Below are positions 46,001 through 59,700 of a DNA stretch of 64,000 bases, in pieces; within the stretch, counting starts at the first letter, position 1; each line of letters starts with the position of its first letter. The translations under genes and the position numbers were made by a program. Source of the DNA: Arion vulgaris (lineage: Eukaryota > Mollusca > Gastropoda > Stylommatophora > Arionidae); assembly GCA_020796225.1 (NCBI GenBank), contig CM036759.1, positions 22,595,813 to 22,659,812 of the forward strand, in the 5' to 3' direction. The notes under the pieces were generated by a model. That model was not told where the DNA came from. It did not search any database and saw nothing but the letters and a program-made list of their open reading frames with translations.

Positions 46001-49000
46001 TTTCTATTGTTAGGATGCAATTAGCCAGTCTATTCTCTCCTCAGTAAGACACCCTGGTATTCACATAATAAAAACAAAACTGTCGGAAATTCGCCTTTTG
46101 TTTTCATAACTTTCATCTTTTATAATTTTTCACCAAATTGTCTTATTTGTCAGTGTTAGTATTTCTGAGATTCATCATTAATTTTTAATAGGGTACTAAC
46201 ATCTCCACATTCAAATTATGATTGATCACATATATTTGTGAACTTCTTCGACTGCTCTATATCGACGACTTGTTAAACCACTCTTTGTGATTTGTATGTG
46301 ACCTGAACCTAAGGGCAATTGTACATTGTGCCAGTTATGCGCCTATAAGTAGGCCAGAGCATCTGATTTCTGTGACGCTTTTTATTTACTAGGGTAGCGT
46401 ACCTAGGTCCCTACCTCCCAATGCCTTATAGGTGCAGTGTTACTGTTCTTTGCTTCCCATCTGGACCCCGACAACACACAGGTGATATTTGGTAACAATT
46501 ATCTACATATGAGACGGGATTTGGAGGCGGAGATCAACAGTATAAGGAGGGGCTGGAGGGAGCTGCAGGAGATGGCTAGAGATAGGAAGACTTGGCATGA
46601 GTTGGTTGAGGGCCTATGCCCCAACCCGGGGTAAAAGGCAAAGAGAGAAGAGAGAGAGATCTACATATACAAACCATTCATTTTTTAAAATCGAAAATTG
46701 ACTAAATATTTCTGAAGTTCAGGAACGAAAATTAGATTAAATGATCACCTCTTTGCAACAGTGTAGATGCCAGATACAAGACTTCAGACAGTGGTCACTA
46801 TTGATAGCAAACAGGAAGTAATTGGTGCATGTAAGGAAATTTGAATGATTAGCTCAAGAGCACTACATCAAGTGGTATGTTTTACACACTGTTGTGACAA
46901 CAAATATAGTGCGCTCAAGAAGAATACTATTTTATAATTCCTCAAAGCGGGGCCGTTGTCTGTTGCCTGCTATTGACAATGGGGATAATAAAGATATGTT
47001 TTTGTTCACAGGAACCAAAAGGAAATGGTCCACTATTCTGTGAGACACATTTTTATCAGAAGGTTGCTAAGCTGGAGTATAGTAAGTGTTTTCAATGTTA
47101 TCTTGTCACTACAACAGTTTAGATTTATTCATATAATATATTTTTTCATGGGCATATGATACCAATACTGAACAGCAAGTATGTGTCAATATTCATAAAA
47201 ATATCACTATATAATACAATCTTTCTCTTAACTATTGTGCTACCAATGCCAGACATGTAGGATGACAACAAAAGAAAAATTAAAACGGCAGAAATTATAG
47301 TTATGAGAATGTACCAAGAAGAGAATAAATTAAAATTATCCAATCGGGTCCAAAGTTGGTGTTAAAGCAGCAACATAATTCATCCAGAGACAACCAAATT
47401 TTTCAAGCTACATAATATGATTGCCTTCAAAAAGTATACCACAGCAAGCAATAGTGCACAGTAAACGAAAACAGGGGGAGAGGACAGCCAAGCAAGCGCT
47501 AAACAGGTGAAATAGCAGAATCTCTAAACACTTCAATACACAAAGTGCATAAGATGGCCCTCTTACATCCCCTATAGTTCACCTCAATACCCCAATGGCA
47601 CAAAAGAATGAGAATATATTAGTTTGGTGACTTGACAGGTGCAGCTGTTCTCATGCAAGATGTTTTTGTTTATGTTGTGACAGATTTTTTCGGTTTATTT
47701 TCTATATATTTTGCTTGATTTTTAAGTTGAGATTTGTTCTGAAATTTAACTGTTTGTTATATGAAATTCAGCTTTGTTATGACACACCACAAAGCATGTA
47801 GTGATACATATTGAGAATTGCTGAACTATATCATTATACTCGTAATTATCATTATAATCGATATACGAGAAGACTGCAGTAAAACTATGTAGCCATGGCG
47901 ATACACATAAAAACAAAGTACTGTAGTTTTACAAAATCAATAACTGTACACAGTAACATTTCGGCCAAAAGACCTAAATTTTAGGGCCATTAGGAGTTTA
48001 TTGTCTGATTTTATATGTTGTGTGCTGTGTAAGAAGTAAATTTCTTCACTTCTCTTGTATCCTTTGCTTGATTAAAGGCCTTTTGGTTGGAATGTTACTG
48101 TGTATTGTTATTTTTTTTAAACGATATATATACATTCAATAAAATGATGCCAGTTCCATGTTTTCCAGTTCTCAGATTCAAGCATGCTTTCTATACAAAG
48201 ATGTCTTGCCCATTTCACTAATACTTCAGGTGTGCTCTTATCCACCATTCTTTTTATACATTGTACTCTTGCTTTACATACTGGCTATTGAATCCAGATT
48301 CCTTTCTTTTATTGTTAGGTTTTACAAATGGTGAAGACTCTTCACTTTTTAATATGCAATATTAATAATAATTCCTCTCGTACCGTATACGTACATAGGG
48401 CGTGCAAGCAATTTCTCCATACCGCTCTATCCTGGGCAACTCGCTCAATCTCCTCCATGGAACTGAGACTGATATTTCCTGCCTCTCTCAGCAAAGTTCG
48501 TTTCAGGGTCTCCTTAGGTTGATCTCTCTTTCTTAAACCCTTTGCATCCCACTTCAATGCCTGCTTTGATATTCGTGATCATTTCTCCTCAAGGTGTGTC
48601 CAACATATCTCCATCTTCTCTTTCTTATAACAGTTGTCAATAGTGGTTGACCAGACATGTCAACTTTTTTTTAAAATCGATGAAATTTAGTATAAGTGGT
48701 TGTGGCTTCTCAATATGTTTCTCCAAAATTAGTCATAGGATAATTATTTGGTCTAAGCAGCTTCTCCCAGGTCTAAAACAAGCTTGTTCTTCTCTCAAGG
48801 TTGTGTCCACTGCTCCTTTGATTCTATTAAGAATGATTTTGCAGAAAGTTTTGGTCATTACTGATAATAGGGGGACTGCCTAGAGTAGTTGATAGTAGCT
48901 CGGCCTGCTAGCTGTGAGACGCCTCATAGCTCGGGTTCGAACCTACTGTCCGGCATTTGTTCGAGTCCCTGGTCTTACTCAGGACGATAACGTGAGTACC

Positions 49001-50721
49001 TCTGAAGTCGGAGAAAATCTGCCTGTATGGCGAGGGAATACTAATTACGAGTACATTGAGCACACGGCTGCCAGTGTAAAGTAATTTACAATGTGCACGC
49101 TGCTGCCATTGTAAGAAATTGGAAAACGGATTTTCATGCAAAATTCAGTTTCAGAGATGAAACTTCGTCTGAGTTGAAAGCGGACGAAAGAAAAAAGAAA
49201 AAAAAAAAAAAACTGATAATAGGGTGATCCCTCTCCAGTTGTTGCAATCTTTGAGATCACCTTTTTTAGAGATCTTAACAATTTTTCCATTGATCTGGGA
49301 CAATTTCTTCATCCCATACTTTATTAAATAGTTCTTGCACCTGACTAATAGTTGTATCATCAGCAGCTTTGAGCATTTCTGCAGTAATGTTGTCATCACC
49401 CATATGCAATATTGTGCAGGAATAATTTGTATTGACATTTATTCTTCCATCAACATACTTTTCTTACACCACTTTATTCTTATTTCTGAGAGTATGCCAG
49501 GAATTCTTTCTGGCAGAGGTTGTCCCACACATGTGCAGGTCATCAGTTTTATTGTCTCCCAACAGAAAAAATGTTAACCTTACCTATGAGTTGAACACAG
49601 GATATCGCCACCAGGAAACCTCACTGTGTTTAACCATCAGACCACTTTCTCTCCATTAAAAATACATGTTAACCATTTGTCCTATGTATATCTCTACCTC
49701 ACCATTGTTAAATTTGGGAACAAAAATGTTGATCATCATTTATATTGTTTGCAGACTGTGTATCCTCTACACATATGCAGCTTATCACTATCACATTCAA
49801 TGTTTTGCTCTTTGTTTCTCAATGTCTTTCTTTGTCAGCACTTCAGAAATTTGTGAACAAATTTTATTTACCAACTTCTTTGCATTCGTTCTTTGCGACC
49901 AATTTTAATCACTCTTTGTGATATGTTTGATCTTTGCCAAGAACGTGTATACATTGGTTTGGTAGGCCTCTAAACGCATAGACTTATACATGTTTAGGAC
50001 ACATGCATCCGATTTCTGCCAAATTTATCAACTAAAACAGGTATTGTCAAATCAGCACTCTACAACTTTCTAGTTGTTTGCAATAATTGCAGAAGTAATA
50101 TTTGGTTGTCAACTGATATATATAAAAGATCTCCATATAATTATGTCAAGGTTCTCCACAAACATCTATCCTGTGTATTGACTATCAGTTCATAGTTTTT
50201 TTTAAATGTCCATGCCATGTTGGTAGAATTTCCAGAATTGTCTCTGTTGTCTTCGATATCATTCCTCAATTGATTGTGTTGGTAATAAGAAAGTTTAGTA
50301 GTAGACTATGGAACCGACCATGATAGAAATAAACCATATGCTCTGGTAATTTATTCCATTGCACTGCCAGTGCTACCCAGACTCCCATAGAATGAAAACA
50401 TTTCTATAAGATTAAAGACATTTTATGTGGAGACAATTATTGTTGCAATGTTTCTTTTCCCAGTTCAAGACTTTGTAAGAAAACACAAGTTGAAATATCT
50501 AGGCATCCCACCTTACATTGGAGTAGGAATAGAGAAGTACAAGACACAAGAGTATCGTTTTCTTGTGATGCCTCGTTTAGGCACAGACTTACAGAAATTG
50601 CTAGATGACGAATGTGGGGGGAAGTTTGCACCTCACACCACTTTTGCTGTTGCTCTTCGAATTGTAATTAACAAATTATTATTTTGTTTTTAACGTAACC
50701 TTTTGTGTACAATACATCCTG

Positions 50722-50778
<57 letters not shown>

Positions 50779-53700
50779 CTGTCATATATTAAATGCTCAG
50801 TATGATTTTATTTAAGCTGTTAAGTGCAACAACACATACTTTCTCAATATTTCTGCTTCCTGATGGTTCATTTGTGTAAAGGTTCACTAAATAGAATGAT
50901 GTAAATGTTAACACCTGAGAGACAGAATGAGTAGTGTGTTTAACAAGTAAGTCAGAGGAGCCATAAGTATGCATACACTTCGACATCAGCTTCTTTCTTG
51001 CCTGGGAGACCTCTTTAGACTAGCCATTGAAAGATGCTGCAATGGATAGATATTCCTACAAAGCAGGATCATTAAAACATGAATGGGGTAGTGTCCAACT
51101 TGACTCACAACCTCCACTATCTGATTTGTACAAGCAGCACAAGGTCATCTAGCAGTGAATACCATCTCACTGTAGAATACTAGGAAATGAAACAGCAGAC
51201 CGACTGGCCAAGGAAGGTGCTGCAGGAGTGCAGCCAAATGTACCAGTTACCTATCACAAACAGAGAAGGATGATTAAATCAATCAGAAAGCTACCATTAC
51301 TGATAGAATGACTACCAAAATATGAGCAGATTAGAACAAGATGTATGCCTTACATCTAATCAGTGCAGCAATGAGGTCAACACCAACCGCTGCATGTGAA
51401 ATACACACAAATGTGGAACCTCTTGGACTGCGTAGGGATAAAGCTGCTGTTCAAGCTTATGAAAGGAGCAAAAGAATGAATCAAGATCACCCCAATAAAC
51501 TACTTGTTGAGAATTGGCAACAAAGAAACAGAATTAAACAAAAGTCATTCCTCCACCGTCAGTGAAATCAAAGACAGATACCACCTTCCAGAAACAAGAC
51601 AACAGCTGCAGAGAGCAATAGCAAACTTACCACCACATACACTCTTGAATACACCTGAAATTAGAACAAAATTGATAGATGAAGCAACTAAACGCTCCGA
51701 CCCAGTCAGCCTTATGATAGCATCTCAAAGAACCATTGATGTCTATCCCCAAGAGTGGATACATGTCTATACTGACGGATCTGCATTTAAAGCCACCATC
51801 AAAGCAGGTTACTGAGTATATATACAGTACCCAGACAGATCATCCAAAGAGCTGTTTGGTGCATGCAGGGAGATATGTTCCAATTATGACGCTGAAATTC
51901 ATGCGTGAATCCATGAAATGAATTGCAGTAACTTGATTCTGCTCTTTACTGACTTTGTTACATGTTTGATTGTTGTTAATCAAGCTATGAAATCACTATA
52001 AGTAACATATGGTGGGCAAGAAATTTTTTAATAATATCAAAACATTGCAACTGTTGTCAATTTTCTACGCTAACATTTTTGTAATGGGTCATAGCTTTGG
52101 GATGAACATGAAAGGTTATACTGTGGTATTCCTAAAATCCCAACTCTATATCTTCTAGTGATCTTGTTTGTTTCATTGTTATTATTTTTCATGACATCAC
52201 CTCTATATACTGTACATGTTAAATATTTTATTGGGCTGTAGGTAGATGCTCTTCAGTTTCTGCATGAGAGGGAATATGTCCATGCAGACATCAAGGCTGC
52301 AAATATTCTGCTAGGCTTCTCCAAAGGAAAAGATATTACAAATGAGGTATGAACATTGTTGTCTGTTAGTAATTGTCCATGAAAATTCAATGATTTGTGT
52401 GGATTTGGTCTTATTAGAGATAGAACAGTTTCAAGTTACATTGTGCTTGAAAATCTTGTATAAAGTATCACTCATAAAACCATTGAACAGTTATGTTCTT
52501 CAAGAGTGAAGTGTATATATAGATACTACTTATGCATGGAATTCTTTTCTTGAATTGGTGCTTTTTGTGATTGACTGGGAAATCTGATAATCTGACGAGG
52601 CTGATATACCAAATGCATTTAATGATCTTTGGGTGCACAAGAAATACTTCATGTAAAGCTATCTGATACATACTCGACTTACCAGACTTATCTAGAAGGT
52701 GTGAGATTGCCCATAGGAAGGCATACTGCTCTGCTGATATGTCACATTCACTACATGGTAGTCTTAATGTAGAGAAAAGGTGGTAGACTAAAGAGGAAAC
52801 TATCTTGGGTGGTGAAAGCAGAGAATATTGTCTCTCCAAAGAGTGAAACTGCGTGAACATAAGTAGGGGATAGTCACGAGACATGTACTGCAGGGAATGG
52901 CCCCCTACAGATGCAGAGAAAAGGATTTTATTTGATGGGTACACCTGTCCAGGTGGCATCATCATCTACAGGTGATTTGTATGAATATGATTATAAAGTG
53001 CAGGTGAATGGAAGGATAGTACAAGAGAAAAGTCAAGCATTCATTTTAAGCATGACTATGGAGTGCATTAATTTCAAAAATGACTGGAGATTGCTGCTAT
53101 CTTTTGTGAAATTTGTGTCTGACAAAACAAATGCAAATAAACAATCATAGATGCAGAGTATGTGTCACATATGTGGAAAACGTCTGAGACATTGAACTGC
53201 CTGATTGAAATAGAGATTAAGCGCAAACACACATCAGTGCTGTCTGTGGGGTAGAAAGAAATGATGTGCCAACCAACCATCACTGGGCTTCAGTGAATGC
53301 AGGAACATTGAGATTGCTGCAGCTTTGAATACCAGAGCATGTATGAATGTTGGTCAGAGAACTGAGTTAACACATTATTTTCATGATTGGGTAGGATAAC
53401 ACAGTACTCAAAGTTGAAATTATTTCATATGAAAGGCATAGTCCATTTGTTGCATTTTCTATATTATCTCCAGCAGACAAATTTTGTTATTGTTTATTAT
53501 GGGTATTTTCTCAGGTGCACCTGGTTGACTATGGCCTGGCATATCGATACACTGTGGGAAGTGAGCACAAAGATTACAAAGAGGATCTGAAAAGGGCCCA
53601 CAATGGAACTATAGAGTTTACAAGCAGGGATGCACACAAGGGTTTAGGTACTTCTATATTAACTCAGAAAAAGATTTCAAAATAAGTTTGTTATTCTGTA

Positions 53701-56700
53701 TTAAGGAAACTGCTTCTTCGGTATGCGCTTTGTTATAAAGTGGTTTGTATTGCATCATATTTTGCTGTTACATGTTTGACTCTGCATGTTGTGTCAGCCA
53801 AGATTTATACTACCACAATGATTGTTCAGGATTTAGTTACTGATTATTTTACTAGGGAAAGTTCCTTGTGCATATACTTTGTTAGAATTTGGTGTGCAAA
53901 ATATAATCATTACTAGCATTGTTGACTCTTAGGAGAATACTATCATGCTGAGAATTTTCTTTGATGCTTTGAACCCCTTGAAGTATTTTTCTTTTGTCCT
54001 TCTCTTCTTTTTTGCCGTTAGGCATAGCCATTCAACTGCTGATGATCAGTTTACGAGATAGTACACGTTTGATATGATGTGGAATTTAAAGATGTCTAAC
54101 TATTATTCCATCTTTTTCTTGGTCTGCCCCTTCCTTGATGATTACATTTTCAGCTTGTACGCTTTTGCAACTGGTGTATTTGGGTTCATTCTCAAAATAT
54201 ACATGCTATGAATATATACTGTTATGGAACACAGAAGTGGGGGGTGTTTGCCTTACCTTCTTATCTTGACGCTGTGAGACAAAACAGCATTGGAGGAAAG
54301 AAAGCCAAACCACTTGTTTTATTATCGAAGTTTGCACCAGTTGATCCATTGAATTTAATCTATGTTTGCACCTTCAGTTGTCAGGATCACACTGCAGATG
54401 TAGTTTTGCACTATGCACAATACTGATATGAGAAGTTTTATGCCATCTGCTTGATAGTGAAACTCTTACCATAATTGTGTGGATGCAAATGTATCCTATT
54501 ACATTAGTTGTTTATCAATCATCTCTTATTATAATATTTCTTCTGTTTAACAGATTTGCTTCATGTTTACTACGTACTAAATTTAATTTTATTTAGCATG
54601 GGTTTGTAATGTTTGAATACTTGTCTCTTAAGCCCCTTCCAGACGTGGGGATATAGAGATTCTCGGATACTGCATGATACAGTGGCTGTGTGGTAAACTG
54701 CCATGGGGAAACAAACTCACTAACCCTAACTATGTTGCTGAAAGCAAAGAGAGGTAAGCAGTTGTATAAAATTTCAGACCAGTTAGATAGTCTTCCAACT
54801 GAGTGCAATTCATGATTCATCATCATCATCACCTTTCAACTCCCATCGGAGCACAGGTCTTCAACAAACTTCTTCCATCTCTTCCTCTCTCTTGCCATCC
54901 CTTCCAATTCTTTCCATGTTTTGCTTATCCTCTTTATATCCGCCTCCAGCTCTCTTCTCCAGGTCTGCCTAGGCCTCCCCTACTCCTCTTTCCTGCGGGT
55001 TCCAAAACAATGCCTGTCTTGCGATGCTTCCGGTCGGTCTTCTCAATGTATGTCCTATCCATCGCCAGCGTCTCTTCCTGAGCTCTCTCTCCACTGGTAT
55101 CGCAATTCATGATTGTTATTCATTTATTGCAAAACTTTTATATCTATAGAAAAGTAATTGTTCATTAGCAACATCAGTTGTTTCCAACAGAGGTCTTTAT
55201 CTAACATAGGATACAAACAATTATGTTGAAAAATGATTGCATAGTAAAGGAAAATCATCCAGAAAATTACTAAGGTGCTTATCTTTTTCAAGAAATGCAG
55301 CTCAAAGCAGAACAGAAGTAACATTTAAAATATGAAAACTAAAAAAAATATGAGACCTGAAATGTAATACTAAATGTACTAAGCATATGAATGTAGTGTG
55401 TTGTCCAAAGGGCTGAAAGTACACTATGTATAAATATATATAATTTTTAAATGTTGTACGCGATTAGATAATCGTGACCTGAATATTCTTCTTTGCGTTC
55501 GTTCTTACTACCAATTTTAATCACTCTTTGTGATATGTTTGATCTTTGCCAAGAACGTATACGTTGCACATTGGTTTGGTAGGCCCTAAACGCATAAACT
55601 TCTACACGTTTAGGACACATGCATCCGATTTCAGCCAAGACCTGAATATTAAATTGGGGGCTACAGGTGTCAAAGTGTGATGGTATGTGACATGCAGATG
55701 TTACCAGACATGATCTAGTTTTTTTGTTAGCTCTGTTTCTGTAAACAAATATTGCAGTATTGACTGCCATAACAGATAATAGCCGTCCATCGCAAGCGAT
55801 GATGACAACAATCTCAGACGTGTACTGTTGCACCTCTCTGTTGTGTGCGGAGGTGACTGTAGAGTCCAATCCTAGAACAGAATCCCCGACCACAGGTGGG
55901 GCATACATGATCAAGGTTAGACATGTGCGTGTTGTGTGCTCTGTCTTTTCGCGCTGCTCTTTTCTCTGTGACTCAACAATACGATGATTCTCAGCTATTC
56001 GGGTTCCTCTTTGTTGTTACAGCGCCACATTTGGCGATCTTGGCAAGGGATTCCCAGCACGTATTGTCTATATCGAAGCATTTCAGAGACACTTTAAGAG
56101 TGTCTTTAAAGCGTTTTTCTGTCCACCTGCTAAACGTCTGCCCCTTCAAGCTCGCCATACATCAACTGTTTTGGGATGCGTTTATCAGGCATTCGAGCAA
56201 CGTGACCGACCCATCTCAGTTGGGCCTTCTGCAACAGGGTGTTGACGCTGGGATCTTTGCTCTTGTGAGGACTTCGCTGTCTGGAATTTTGTCCTGCCAG
56301 TTTATTTTTAGTATTCTGCGTAGACAGCTTGTGTGGAAATGGTTTAATTTTCTTGCGTGTCTGCTATACACTGTCCATGTCTCGCTTGCGTACAGCAGCG
56401 TTGTTAGCACTATGGCCTGGTAAACTTTCAGCTTTGTGACTATGCTTATCCCCTTCCGCTCCCACACAGTGACACGTAACCTTCCGAACGCAGCACTGGC
56501 TTTGGATATCCTATTGTGGACCTCAGAATCTATGTTTGCCGATCTGGATAGGAGGCTGCCAAGATAAGCAAAGTTGTCCGCTGACTGGAGACGCTGGTGT
56601 TTAATGTTGATGACTGGATCGTAATACTGTTCTCTAGGGCGGGCTGGAACATGACCTCTGTTTTTTGGTGTTAATGGTGAGGCCAAACCTATCACAGGCC

Positions 56701-59700
56701 ATTGAGAACTTGTCCATGTAAGTCTGCATTTCTTCCTCAGAGTTTGTAGCGAGGGCACAGTCATCAGCAAACAACAGGTTTGAGATAGTTGATTCTTTTA
56801 CCTTGGTGGAGGATTTTAACCTCCGAAGATTGAATAGGTTACCGTCTGTCCTGTATCTAATCTTTACCCCATGTTCGTCGCCTTCCCAAAGGACATCCGT
56901 GAGCATGGCAGCAAACATCATGCTGAAGAGTGTTGGGGCCAGTACACCGCCCTGTTTGACGCGCAGACATGGAAGGCTTCCGACAGCTCCTTCGCAAGTA
57001 CACGTGCCATCATGCCCTCGTGAAACTGTTGGGCGATCTTGATGAATTTCCTTGGGCATCCAAATTTTTCCATGATCTTCCATAGACCCTCCCTGTTAAT
57101 CAGAATGAAAGCCTTTGTCAGATCGACAAAGACCATATAGAGGTTACGGTGCTGCTCTTGGCATTTCTCCTGTAGTTGGCGAGCAGCAAATATCATGTCT
57201 GCTGTTCCACGACCTGCTCTGAAGCCACATTGGGTCTCATGGAGTAAGTCCTGTTCCAGGTGATCGATTAATCGATTGAGGAGGACTCTGGCCAGTATTT
57301 TGCCAGCGATTGACAGGAGGGAGATCCCCTGTGGTTATCGCAGGCCTGGCGGTTTCCTTTCCGCTTGTACAGGTGGACAATAGTGGCATCCTTTAATTCC
57401 TGTGGCACACGTTCGTTGCACCAAATGGATGTAAATAACTCTGTCAATTTTAGCATCAACGTGGGCCCTCCTTCTTTGTAGACTTTGGTTGGTATTGAGT
57501 CCGCACCCGGTGCCTTCCCGCTGGACATCTGGCTTGTTGCCTTCTTGACCTCTTGTAGTTGTCTGAAACTGTAGCTTGCGCTGTATTTGGATTATAGTGA
57601 GGAAAAGTTGCGCTATTCGTCAACCTCACTCTCTCGTCCAGGACTATCTGTATCCAGGGGCAAGACAAGTCAAGACGACTGGAGATAGTGCCAGATGCAG
57701 TGGATGACCAGGGCTTTCTAAAGTGCCTCGCCGTGCTCTATGCGGTCCACACCACTCTGCTGTGATCCGCCTTTCTAACCGTTGAGCCAACTAGTGGCCT
57801 CATCCGCGAAGTCAGCCGGATTAACAGATAGTGCTAGCGGGACCATTGACGTTAGTTTTTAAGTGAATATTAACCAGACTATTCTTACCTTGTCTGTAGC
57901 CCATTAAATGAACATTTTGGAAAGTTGCACATCTCCAAATCAGATTGGAGTATGGGAAAATTTCAGAACATGATTATTTTGGAATTTAAAACTATGGAAA
58001 TGTAAATTTAAGACAAGTTTTACCCTGTCAGAAGTTCTGGGTTATTGATAAGTGCATCTTGATGGGAGATAATGTAAACCAAAAACAGACACCGACATTG
58101 TCAAGTGTTAGAATAAGATATTCATTGTGGTGTTTTTATGAAAACTTATTTTATTCTGCTTAGCTTCATGGATAATTTGCAAACACAGATAACCAAGTGT
58201 ATCCCACAGAAGCCCCATATTTCAGGTAGTATTATTTTATTGTTCAGTCATTTCAGTATATATTGTGACATTGAAAAATGAAAATCTATAGCAAATTGCG
58301 GGGTTCAAAGTTACAAAATTATAAAGTAGTTGCTCATTTTATTTTTTGCTATGGATACTTTATAATCTGTATTCTCTATCCTTCCCCTCTCTCTTTCATG
58401 TTCGATGTTTCAGGTGTTTTGTAATTGGTACTCTTGTAAATCATAATTGGGTTGGAATATCAGTAAGAAACATATTGATGTGTGTGATAGTTTATACTTG
58501 TGAAATAATCAACTAGTATACAGTATTGAATCTTGTGTGTTTTAAAAAATTGTCACACGAAACATGGTTGTTTACATTGAATTATTATCCTGCACTGGCA
58601 GTCATTGCTTAACTTGGTATGTTGACATTTGTATGCTGATTTGTTGACAATTGTATGCTGATTTGTTGGCAAGTATATGCTGATTTTTTTACCTTGTTTA
58701 CCGTTTCCAGGTTGTATGCACGATTACCTTCATCATGTAAATGAACTTGATTACCATTCTGAGCCCAATTATAACCACATTAAAGCCATCTTGAAAACAG
58801 GATTGACCAGAGCTGGCCAAAAAGATGAATGGACGGTTAATTTCACAACAACAAAGGTATAAAGAGTACATAGTAGATACAAAATGTGTGTATTCTTTTT
58901 TTTAAAAACTTGAATGGAATGTAAATGACTAAGAGTTTATTGAAGCTTAGCCATGTTTACTTTAGTTAAATACTGATCAACTTCAAATACTAATTTGTCT
59001 AGCCACTTATGCACGAAGCGTTAAGGGGAATTTCAAATGTCATTCAGCCAAGTGTGTTATCTATTGTATGAGAAAAGTAGTGGCCAACTTGGCTCTTCTC
59101 ACAAGATGGCTGCACTATTTTGTCTCTCCACATATTAAATTGCAGGTGAGGTTTTTCTGATGTCGGGTTCTTTTTGTTTAAAAATCTTTCCTGACAACTT
59201 TGATGGTTTTCAGTATTTATATCTTGCTTTTTTTCATAAAAGTAATGAATCACTAACTTGTCTTATCACTGTTTTAATCTAAAATAGTGACCTCTTAAAT
59301 ATTAAATCAAGTATTGAAAGGTGTCCATGAATGATCTTCAGCATTTTCTATCATTGAAGTCAATGTCAACAAACTATATTAATTGTCCCCTATACATGTT
59401 TCCTTTCCACTTATAAAGTGTTTGTTTTTTTGCTCGTATGTTTTCAATTCTATTTTCCAGTATTTATTCAACATCATCATAGGTCCTAAATATCTTGTGT
59501 AATTTATCTCTTGGTATTTTTTTAATTACTGACATATTTTTCTTCTTCTCTTTCTCACCGTTCTTTTCTACCCCTCCTTTTTTCCCTGTTCTAAAAAAAA
59601 ATGCCTGTTTAAGAAAAAAGGTGAAAGCTGTATTGACGATAATATTTTTTTTAAATAGAGAGAATTCCTGAATCAGTGTCATTTGCAGAACTTGTTTCCT

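Larger units (their letters stand above)
45064..47011 (+). other. VRK1 intron 3
   Basis: It holds the SINE-B (46244) and LINE scrap (46495) listed separately. 45064-46243 shows no further recognised feature. Confidence 0.8.
47082..50463 (+). other. VRK1 intron 4
   Basis: It contains an inverted-repeat unit (47916), a LINE with nested SINE (48358-49440), a SINE-G (49502) and a SINE-A piece (49871). 47082-47915 shows nothing else. Confidence 0.8.

Noticed and set aside
53150..53330. Possible zinc-finger transposon scrap with C-H-I-C-G-K-R-L
   Set aside because: The motif is too short, stops follow within a few codons, and no second copy exists here.
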